A stretch of DNA of 64,000 nucleotides. Origin: Polia nebulosa (lineage: Eukaryota; Arthropoda; Insecta; Lepidoptera; Noctuidae). Below the pieces are notes generated by a model. It was given only the letters and a program-made list of their open reading frames with translations. It searched no databases and was not told the origin of the DNA. This document shows, piece by piece, positions 40,001-52,000 of this stretch (positions within the stretch are counted from its first letter, which is position 1; each line of letters starts with the position of its first letter). A program made the position numbers and the translations under genes. The stretch covers positions 30,910,008-30,974,007 of the forward strand of contig OX589603.1 of the NCBI GenBank assembly GCA_951329385.1. The letters run 5' to 3'.

Positions 40001-43000
40001 GGCTACTTTTTACCATGCGGGCGATGCCGCTGGCAGGAGCAAGTTTTTCTTAAATTTATAATTAACTTTATTGGGCTGATGACAGTTCTCCATAAACTTC
40101 CTATTTAGAAAACCTTTCGGCTTCTAAGTTTTTGATGTGAAGTCAGTATAAGTGACTTGTCTCTACATTAATTGCATATGTTTTATTTTGAAAAGCACAG
40201 TAGTATTATTTTTACCTATAATGGGCTGATTCGATGACAGTTCACCATTAAATATTTAGAAATCCTTTCGGCTTCTAACTTTAACTTTTAAATGTGGAGT
40301 CAGTATAAGTGATTGGTCTCTACATTCATTGCAAACGTTTTATTTTGCAAAGCACACTATTATTACGTTTACTTTTATTGGGATTTTTTTTTTGTGGGGT
40401 GGGCAATCATCCAATGACATCTCCCGCTCTAAAATGGAGCGGGAGGGCGTGTTAGACTCTTACTGACTAAAACCCACCCCTGTTTCAGCTTCCCATTCCC
40501 TCTCGCTCCGTACCATGGCCTGAACCAGGGCCGGGCGCGAGAGGTCGCAGCCGCCTATCGCATCCACGAGGACACGGCGATGCTCCGCCCAAGCGAGGCA
40601 GACCTCCAACGTATTCTCCACCGTGTCCTCTGGGCGATCCGCGCAGTGGAAACACCCGGGCGTTTCCTCTCGCCTTATGCGAAACAGGAACCTCCGAAAC
40701 AACCATGTCCGGTGAGGACCTGCATCAGGCGGAAGGTGAGGACACCGTGCCGCCTCTCCAGCCACTCCTCAAAGAGGGGCACTACCGCTGCAATGGTGGC
40801 GTGCCCAGCGCTGGGTAGCGACAGTCGCTCTCTCCATGTTGCCATGAGAACCTGCCGGAGCTCAGTCCGCTGAGCCACGAGGTGTCGTGGCAGTGGAGTT
40901 TCACCCTGGCGTTTCGCCTCCTCGCGCCACTCATAGAGGAGCGCGAGGACCTTTGCCTCCAGATCCCATGGCGACAGTCCGGCAAGGAACCTTTATTGGG
41001 CTGGGTCAATGACAGTTCACAATTATCAAATTAGAAATCCGTTCGGCTTCTAACTTTAACTTTTAAATGTGGAGTCATTAAAAGTACTTCCCTTTACATT
41101 ATTTGCAAAGGTTTCATTTTGCAAAGCACAATAATATTAGTATTTTTACCTATAATCGGCTGATTTGATGACAGTTTACCATTAAATATTTAGAAATCCT
41201 TCCGCCTTCTAACTTTAACTTTTAAATGTGGAGTCAGTATAAGTGATTTGTCTCTACATTCATCGCAAAGGTTTTATTGTGGGCAGTCCAATGGTATTAT
41301 TTTACTCGTTTTGCTATTTTATAATGAATGCTCAAAATTCCAGGATGACCAAACTCAGTACTTCAACGGACAAACTCTACTAATTTGTCATTAACGTCCA
41401 ACTGTGTGTGTCATATACTTGGCACAATAAGAACAATAAAAGCTGTTTCTAATATAGATTTATTAGTTAGTACCCTCATAAAAGTCTGTGCCATCATTTT
41501 AAGCACTGCCCGTTGACGTCATCAAGGTAGAAAATCGATTTATGTGCTCATATCTTTCTTCGGGGAAGCAACGGTAACAATAAGCGGAATTATGGGAAAA
41601 TTATATTCGCAATTAATTGCAAGCAATAATTTCTAATTGTCTTCTGCTCTAAACAAATCTTAAATTCGCTGACATACGAGTACAACGCGTTGCCTAAACC
41701 ACTGGGTCTAGAAACATGAATTTTGCGAAAAAGTTTGCAACATAATGAAAGTGAGTAAGTTTATCTTAAAGTTCGTAATTTTTTGCCGATGGGGAACATG
41801 GTTTGTATTATGTGTTTGTATTATAATGGTTTGTATTATGTGTTTGTATTATAATTGTTTGTACTATGTGTTTGTATTATGGATTCGGCCTGCAACACCG
41901 TTTTTACCCGACTGCCCCATGAAGGAAGTTAATGTTTTTCGAGGCTATGTATGTATGTTTGTATGTCTTATTATTTGGCACACCCTGTAGCCTAACTGGC
42001 TGAATGGATTGAAATGAGGTACCGATCATTAGATTAGTTTTGACTGCCGAAGTGATATTAGGCTATATGAAAATTAAAATAATAATATACGCGGCGAATT
42101 GAGTAACCTCCTTTTTTGAAGTCGGTTAAAAAACATGGCGGCGTCATTAAAAAGTGTGGTTCTTTTTTTTTGTGTCATTTTCAAGTGGAATTGTGTGTCA
42201 TTAAACCTGTGATTGAACTTAAATTAATGGCACCAACTACATCAGACTGCTTAAAAAGTAACTTGCTTAAAACTTTTTTATGTTTTTTTGCAGTCGGGTT
42301 CTTGTTTCCATCTGTAGGACTTTGGTCTTGACATACAGGTCCGGAACACCATGCTTCCTTACTACGTGATGGCAATAGAGTATTTTACTCTATATGAGAA
42401 AAAAACTAAAAATACATTATTGAGATAGCTTAGGCAAAATGCAATCGTAAAATGTTAGTTTTAGTTCGTAAAATAACGAAATAAATTTTAAATTTTTTTT
42501 AAAGTTTTCAGTTTTTTTAATCTGTTTTTAACACCATGGAATAGTAGCCGCCATGTTATACGTCATACGGCTATGTAAACAGTAAAGTGTCAACTGTCAA
42601 CTGATCAGCGTATCTATGCTTTGTATTTTTATTAACTAGCCAACTGACGTCATGACCACAGACCAATATGGCGTCCACTGCGTCCAGCGTTTTCGTCAAA
42701 TTACGCGCGAAATTTGAAAATGTAAAATTTAAATGCATTTTGTGGCACTTATTGATTAAATAATTTTTTTTATTATTTTTTTATTAGTTCATTAGCACTA
42801 TAGAATCTAATTGAGACACTTTTCAAAAATGGGTATAATACCCTATTATACATAGATCTGTTTGATGCAGGAAACCGATCTAAAAGTAAGCTCTCGAATT
42901 TACTGGCCACAATAATAAACTTACTGTTACTTAGTAGCTGTATTCAGTAATACTCACAGGAATCCACTGGCGAACCTCATGACCAGCAGCATGGCGAAGT

Positions 43001-46000
43001 TCTGACTCATGGCAGCCGTCGCCTCCACCAGACCGGAGCAGAAGAACCCCCACACCATGATCTGCCTCCTGCCCAGGGTATCTGACAGGAAACCCCACAA
43101 CATTGCTGAAGAAATCATGCCTGAAACAAGGTAAGTAAGGTAGGTTACGTCTAGGTAAGCGTGCTTCAGCTTCGACCACATTATCGCTTACCATCAGGTG
43201 ATATAGTGGTCAAACGCGTGCCTATCAACAATAAAAAAAGGGTAGGATGCTTAACGGATGTAAAAAGACAGTTTCCGAAGCCGAAAGCCACATATTGTAC
43301 CCATTATTTGGATATTTTTTTTCCACTAGACCATATCTGGGAATCCACTGCTTCTGGAGTTAGTGAAGGTAAAATTCGCAATTTTTTTTTACTCATAATT
43401 ACGAAAATGAATTCAGTGTTATTACTAAACTTTTTTCCCAACAAAGATTACCTCAATTTTCGATTCTTTTTTTCGAATTTTCGAAATTACGCCTACAAAA
43501 ACGAAATTAATATCAAACGTATCCGACAAGTACCTACGGGGCGGTGGGGGCGGTGTTTAAGTCCACTTGCCTGGGTTCGCGTTACATTGCGTGCAATAAA
43601 AAATAGTTTTTTTTTGTACCCAAAAATTAAAGTAGTTTCCCAACAATAATTTTTGCGCAAAGTATTGTATTTAACAACTTAGCATGACAGTATAATCAGG
43701 CGATAACATTCCCACTGCTGGAACACAGGCCTCTTTTCTGAGTGAGTGGATGTCACAAATGTCTTCCTTCATTCCTTTCCCATATATGTACGCCTATACC
43801 AAGGATTAATCTGTACTGCTGCAGCGCGAATGGACTTCGTATCTCAGTCCACAAGCTCCTCAAGCTGCGAGGCTGAGGACTGATGCATCCAATTAGTTGG
43901 ATTGTAAACCTGTGCGATCTAAATCCTTTAAGTGAAAGGACGTCGCAGCTCAACCCCGCCAGCACCTCAAAAGCCACATGGCATTGGCATTATTTGGATT
44001 TGCAGAGAACTTTATAAACTGTGTCTATAACCCGCTTCGGGCATTTAAAACAATTTTGGCTGTGTTGTGTGCTGTGATCCTGAATGAGCACAAAGATCGC
44101 CATTTGGAGCCAGAAGAATCGCCAAGAGCTTCGCGCCACGTGGGGCGAGCTTCGATTATCAGGTAAGCGTACAAATCCTCGTTACATACATGTTTCCCGA
44201 TTCCAATCTGTGAATAATTGCCCGCGATTTAAACAACAACTGAACTGACCCCGATTCAGATATAGTCCCATATTTAAAATAGACACAAAGTTTAATAACG
44301 TTTCTCAAACCGCCACAATTACTATTACACCAAAGCTCGAATTAACGACTTACTGATTATAAATAGTCGTTAAAAGTTCTGATTTATTTCGTAAACATTT
44401 CTTAACGCAAGGTTGCTAACACTTTGGTGGCTGTCGCTGACTTTATTGAGGAAAAGTTATCATTTAAAATTGTATCATTTACTGAAAGATTGGAATTCCC
44501 CGGAGTTTTTTCCTCATAGCTACAAAACCTGGGGGTCTTTAATTTAAGAGTGAAAAGGTTACTTCTAGGCAAGCGTGCTACAACGTGGACCACATCATCG
44601 CTTACCATCAGGTGAGATAGTGGTCAAATGCGAGCCTATCAACAATAATTTAAAAAAAACTTCTACGCGGTTGCTACGAAGTTCTACGGTTGGTTACTCC
44701 GGGCTACGATGCGGATGACGTAGCAGCTACGCCACTGGTTGGTTGCCACGCCGTAGCATGAACCGTGTTATTCAGTACATTTAATTCAAGGAATGCAATG
44801 GTATAACCCGATTTATCTGCGCCATTTCTCTCGAATTGACAACAAAATTAACTCTGACTGGCTCTCTGCCCATATTCTAAAGGAAAGTGCGTAATGAATG
44901 CTAACATAACATGTTATTTACCCCAGCTTTGTTTTTGAGAGATATTCTCTGTATCTTTTGGCTATTATTGTGCAAGAATTTGTGAGTCATTGGCCAAACA
45001 GGCAAGGTGTAATTGGTAAACAAAAGGGTAATTTGTTTTTGATAAAATAATTTTTTCGAGTTTGTAAGTTTGTTTGCTTGTAGGAAGTAATCTCTGTAAC
45101 TACTGAACCGATTTGGAAAATTCTTTCACCAGTTGAAAGCTACATTACTTGTGGGTGCTATAGGCTATAAATTATATTTATTAAGGCGCAGTTATATGTC
45201 AACGACCCTGAGTGGTTAGCTTGCGTGTTCTGTGCTGAGCTCACGGAACGCGTCGTACGCCCATAGTTAGGACTCGCCCATCAAATAAGACGCATAATTC
45301 ATTTATTATACATAAAACAACAGATATTAAACTAAAACATTGAGACTAAATTATAAATAATTAAATGGTCTTTAAAATGGTGAAGTTTTCATTAAAATAC
45401 GATTTATAGTTTTTGCGTGATTCTCAATATTTTTTTTTCCGCGTTAGACATAACTTTACAAATTAATTACACTATGTTATAAAAATATAATTTCAAATAT
45501 TCACATACCAAATTACGAAAAAATTATCTAGATTAACATATTTTTTCAAAGAAATAACACTAGTCTTTTAGAAGTGATGTTTAATTTAAAATCATTAGAA
45601 ATCGATTACTTCGCCATAAAAAAGGCTGTATTTTTGAAATTCACGCGGACGAATCCCGGGCGAAGTGCTAGTTTCATAGCATCATCAGTCAAATAAAATG
45701 TCTGCCTTGCCCTTTGTGGACACAGGTATCCACAAAGGGCCAGGCAGACATTTACCTACTTAATGTGACTAAATATTTTATTGTTCTTGAAATAAGTCCT
45801 CAATGCTCGAAAACAAATTGATTATTATTATTATACAGGATGTAATGGAATTGGGTGGTCATATTTTAGATACTTCCCATGAAAATGAAACAACATTCCT
45901 AAAGGAAGTCATAAATCCAAAAAAAAATTGGTCTTTCCGTACAAAGTTATCACCAGCTGATCAAAATTAGTATGGGAGGTCCAATTTTTAGGGTTCTGTA

Positions 46001-49000
46001 CCCGACGGGTACAAACGGAGTCCTATCGCTATCACTCACGTGTCCATCAGTCCGTCGTCTGTCACACGAAAAATTTTTTAACTACCTATTGACACTTGTT
46101 ACGTATAAGTATTTTAATAACAGATACCAATAAATTAATAAATCAGATTTTTTCTTTGATAATTCCTTCATTTGGTACGGAACTTTAAATGTGCGAAATT
46201 CAACACGCACACAGCCGGTTTTTATGGTATTGACGATGAATTTTTTGAAGAAAGTTGTTAATTTTTTTGGGCAGAAACGTTATTTAAAATATGGCTACCC
46301 ATTTCTGTTACACCCGGTATAGACTGTATAATACACACACTTTTCGCCAGTTAGGTTATATTCCTTCGTAACACGAGTAGAGTCTATTGCTATCAACCGG
46401 GCTGCTTCTCAGAAATCTACGACGAATAACTAAATAACACTGCGCGAGCCGGGTGTCAAACCCGATCACCGCCCACTTTATGCTCAGCGGTATCACTACC
46501 GACCACTACACCAACGACGCAGTTCCTACCGCCTCGCCTATGTTAGAACTTTTAATCGTTTGAGTCAAACAATCGGGTTTATAAGTAATACCACTTAATT
46601 AACTTAGTCTTTCGCAAACAGACATACAAACTGATTGTATTAAAATTAGACCGGTTTAATCCGTCAGGTCCCAGAATAACAGACATAATTAAAAACCTAT
46701 TGTCGCGTCTCCGATCGTGGACGCGCGGGGCCTGATCGGTATAAGCATTACTAGATTTAATATAGAAAAGAGTAACTTTCCGTAGTAAAATGATTTGTCG
46801 TAAGTCAGAAATCTAAGGCTTGTGTGACGACTAGTAGTAGTTTGACCAAATCGATGTACCTTCATGGTAGTTTCTTTTGACTTTCTTCTGCTCCTGTTGT
46901 AGTTTTTTTTATAGTGTGGGTAATCATCAAATAACTTCTCCTACTCTGCGTGGAGCAGGAAGGCGTGTCAGACTCTTACTGACTAAAACCCACTCGTGTT
47001 CCTTCCTTGCCTGAGTGCCCAGGGGCGCGGTAACTCTGCATCAAATTTATCCGTGACCCCTTGGCATGCATGCATCGGCCATGACAGGCCCCGTCCTTAT
47101 TTGCTGACATTTCTTTGAGGCGCGCGTGGAACACTACGCGCCGTCGACTTTCGGGCTTGGTGCTGATCGGACGGCGAGCTACCCATTACTCGCCTCTCCT
47201 GTGTTAGTTAATGGATTGACTACTTGACAAAAATAAGTACATTTCCGGGTACCAACCATTACACGTTTCTCTTAACACTAAACTCACAATAACATCACAA
47301 AAATAGTATCTACGAAATTAGCAAAACAAACAAGAAATTAATCACAAAGTAATTTTACATTACAGATATCGTCACAAGTTAAACATTAGAGTGGAAACTG
47401 CACAGTTTCTCATTGTGTGCTTAATTCTCTGATAGGGATACAAACAGGTGATGTTGGTACATATTTATCAGTACATAATGTCTAGGAATTGAAATGTTGG
47501 TGAAGTGTTTGTTTGTGGATTCAATAAACTGGGTTTTGAGTCGGTCACCTGATTATGACGCAAAATTAAATATATTACGAACATATTGACGGCACGGTTG
47601 GCGCAGTGGTTGAGCGATAGACTGCTGCGTTGCGTGTCATGGGTTCGATTCCCGCACGTAACAAATATTTGTATGGCCTTTAAAGAGTCGTTTCGGGTTT
47701 GGGTGTCTTGAGTTTGTGAGAATAAATGTTTAATTTAATAGAGAAAGAAAAGAAAGAAAGATTTAAATAGTAAAGATAAAGCTGTCACAACGTTGTCTCA
47801 TACGCCTTCACTATACAAGTAAAGGCTCGAGCAGACCGGATGCGTATGCGTAGACGTAAGCGTAAACCCGCACGTACCACTGAGATGTAATGCATGGAAC
47901 TGGATGAGACAGGACACCGCTTGCGTAACGTAGACTGCGATAGCGGTGTGTCCTGTCTCATATAGTTCCATGCATTACAACTCGCACATACGCATCCGGT
48001 CTGCTCGAGCCTTTGCACAGCATTTTTAATTTCTTGCGCATACGACTGCTGCCGAAGTTTGTGGATCATTAAGGGGTAAATAACTAAAAAGATTTTTACG
48101 GATTGGTCAGTGTGTTCATTTGTTAATTTTTTTATATGTATCTGAAGGATAGACGAAATTAAGCATTTATTTTAATTTCAGCACAAAAAAAAGATGAAGT
48201 GGATAATAAAAATAAAATTATCTGAAACTGGAAAACGCGTGATCGTAATCGTTTAAAAATTCACGGTATTAGTCAAAGCTTCAGCTAAAGACACATATGC
48301 CGTCTGTCCAGTGAAAAATAACTGAGTGAGTTGACTAAATAGTTAGTATTTCTACATCTCGTTACGAAATGAACTGCTGAACTTCTCCTCAGTTCCTTTT
48401 TAGTCACATTTATAATGTTGCCTATAAATACTGTGTCTCTGTGTATACATCAATGATTAAATAAATAAATAAACTACACTTTGGAAGTTATTAGGTATTT
48501 TGAAATATTTTTCTTCTGCGCCCGCGCAACTGAAATCTGTCGAAAAGTAATGTATATGTTATGACATTAGCCACGCACGCTACGTCACCACATCACACGG
48601 CGTTTGTTTGAAAAACTATAAACATAGACCATGTTTGTCATGCTATAAATATGTGTAGAAGGCACACTAGAACATGCCTTATAAAAATATGTTCGGTGTA
48701 ATGATGTCTATACTAATTAATTAATATTAATAAATGCGAAAGTGCTAATGCTATTTCATATTTATTTATGGTTGTGTTTGGGTAACAGATATTCAAGTGG
48801 GTACCACATTTCAACTCAATCGGTCGAGTAGATTCGGAGCAAATTGGCTGTGACAGACAGACAGACACATGAGTGATATCTATGCTAATATTATAAAGAG
48901 GTAAAGTTTGTTAGGTTGTAGGGGGTAATCTCTGGATCTACTGAACCAATTTTGAAAAAAAATCTTTTACCAATAAAAAGCCACGTTATTTGTTAGTGCC

Positions 49001-52000
49001 ATAGGCATATAAGTACACATTTTTGAAATCCACGCGGAAGAAGTCGCGGGCGAAGTGTTAGTATATAAGGGTTCCGTTTTTTCATTCAGACGTTTGGAAC
49101 CCTAAAAACAGTTTACTTTATTTGTTTTAACTGTTTGACAAGGTTTTATTGTTTGCTATTCGAGATTGACAAGCAAGACTGAACCCACTGTACATATTTA
49201 TTTGTTGCAAATCACACCATCTTGTGTACGAAAGATTTGGAAGGAAGGAACATCTTATTGATATATTTCTTTGTTTTGGTGGAAAACAAAATATTTGCCG
49301 AGGGAATTCACGGTATTTGGCGTAAATACGACAAATAGTATGTAGGTAGAAGGTGATGCTTTATCTATTTCGTTAGCAACCGGTTGACATTGTGATAGGT
49401 CATGTCTGATACCTAGGTGCTTTGAAAAACGCGTGATGATATGAATAAACAACCTTTTAAAGGAGGTCGGCCACAGCGACTCTTTGCATGGACTCAGAAG
49501 CGTGTTCCGTGAACGCAGCCTACTAAAAATAATATAATTTTATTTCTAGACAAGCGAGCAGCGAGGGTACATACTACACACAAACCTTCTTCGTTTATCG
49601 CACTGTCTATGAGAGCAAACCGCATTAAAATCCCTCCCGTGGTTTTGCAGTAGTTAGCGAAGAGACAGACGAACGCGGCAAGCGACTTTAATATATACTA
49701 TAGAGAGAAAGAGATACAGAAGAGATGCCTCCCCCCAATTGATGAGGAGTCGAAGAAGAAACAGACATAATGGTGGACAAAATAAACTTTGTAATCACAT
49801 TGGTGATGGCAGTTTACTCATCACTACAGGAGAATTTTAATGGCCACCGTAGCGTAAGGCGCGGGCCTGCGTACGGCGAGTAGTGGGTTGCTCGCCGTCC
49901 GATCAGGACCTGGCCCGAGAGTCGACGGCACGTAGTGTTCCACGCGCGTCTCAAAGAGATGTCAGCAATACAATGACGGGGCCCGTCATGGTCGAAGCCT
50001 GCCCAGGGGGCTTAGACAAAGTAACAATTTAAAAACGATAACGAAGTTAGAAAAGACTAAAATGTATGAGATTGACATAAACCGCGCTAAGTCGACCGTG
50101 GTCAGTCGACTGTCGACATCGTTATCGCAAGTTGGTAGACAATGTTATAATTCGTAACGAAACCATAAAGAAACGAATTGCTATCGTGTTTATCCCATAC
50201 AAATACGTAGACAAGAAGCGCTTTCAGAGTTCGCCTTCGCCTCGATCGTGATCGCCAAAAAAGATAACGAAGGAACGCTAACGCTTGGAAATGTTTATCG
50301 ATATCTCAGAGACGATGACGAATTTAGATATCGTTTCGCTACGAAGCGATGTTACTTTGTCTACAGGGCCAGGGGTCGTGGATAAATTCGAAACAGAGTT
50401 ACCGCGTCCCTGGGCACTCAGGCAGGGAAGGAACAGGGGTGGGTTTTAGTCAGTCTTTAGATGATATCCCAACCCCACAAAAACAAGGAGAATGTTTATG
50501 CCCATCTTCCTTGACGTAATCTAACGAAAACAATGTCTACTTAAATATAATTAAGTAGTTTGATAAGATTAGGTTTATTAGTCGCTGTGAAGGTGTGTCG
50601 TGATTTGCATACTTCAACGTAGTGACAGTGACACACCCCCACACCAGCGAAGTCTCAAATGTTGCACAACATTACAGGCTATATGGCAACTGTTAATATT
50701 CACAGCTAAGGAGTGGAATTCTCTGCCGGAGTCTGTGTTTCCTGATAGGTATAACCTGGGGTTCTTTAAAACAAGAGTGAATAGGTTACCTCCAGGTAAG
50801 CGTGCTGGTATCGTCGCCAAATCATCGCTGACCATCAGATGAGATAGTGGTTAAGCGCAGCCTATCAAAGTTAAAAAAAGAGTGGCACTCCGGGAGTGCC
50901 GACAGAAGTGAAAACTTGAACAAAAATGCCCAACGCGCTTTATGGGCGTACCTCCCCGTAAGTGGCGCCCTCATTGAATAAAAACTCGTATCTTAGCATA
51001 GAAAATAAAGATTAAAGAATCCCATGTTGCGTTTGTTACAAATAGGATAAAGTATTTTTACGTTTTTTACACTTTTGCTTACTACTTTGGATACGAAACA
51101 CTTTGAGTCCTGTTTCAACAACGTAAAAATACCTAAAGGGGCCCATTGTCAACACTTGAAGTGTGTGTGTGTGTTGTGTTTTCAAGTGTTGATAAGGTGT
51201 TATACAATTACGTTATTGCCTTTTCCACACTAATAATAGAACATATTTTGTATTTTTGATTCTATTTACGAGTTATGACATTTTTTCGATTGGCGGCGCT
51301 AGTGGACTGTAAGAGGCCTCTTAAGCTCTTTGTAACAAACGCAACATAGGATTTTTTAATCTTATTTTCTACGCTTTCCTACGATTTTTTATTCAATGAG
51401 GGCGCCACTTGGCAGCTATATACGCCTTACGAAGTTTTCACTTCAATTCGCTTCGAGTGCTACGACGCTACGCGTAGTGGGTCGATGACGCGCGAGTTCA
51501 ATAGTTTTTTCCCATCTCAAAAATGCCCAACGCGCCTAAAGCAGTTTTCACTTAAAAAAAAACCTTTTTACAAAAAAATACAACCGACTTCCATAAATAA
51601 TACTAAAAAATGCAAAATAACTTTAATTTCGAAATTCAATGTTTCTAGTTTGGTTTCTTCGTTTTTTTATTTTTCACTTTTTAGTTGTTGTACCCCATTC
51701 TAAAACTAAATTAATAGTAAAGTTATGCCTGAATTGATAGCCCCAAAAATAGGGAATTTGAACAAAGTTGGTGAAATTAGGGTGTATCAGGGTGAACTGT
51801 ATAAACCTGTATACCCCTTCAGAGCGTACTAGCGTGATGTAATGTTGTGAAGTGGTGAAAAAAATTAACAGACATGCGATTGCAGCAATTCTGGAAGGTT
51901 TGCTATCATTTATTGAAGAGTTCCATTGTGTATTTCCGAAGTTCTTTATCAGATCTTCTCCAAATTAAAATGGGACCACAATGCAGCAACAGCTTTCAAA

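Noticed and set aside
40068..41310. Repeated units considered as a CRISPR-like array
   Set aside because: Units are 150-159 bp with no short repeat/unique spacer pattern, and the genome is an insect's.
41745..41990. Hydrophobic 81-codon frame that could suggest a membrane protein
   Set aside because: Arises from the 28-bp tandem repeat; no start context or homologue recognised.
47589..47665. Possible tRNA gene
   Set aside because: Box A and B are present, but a long non-tRNA body and simple tail follow, and a deleted copy exists at 59911; it is a SINE.
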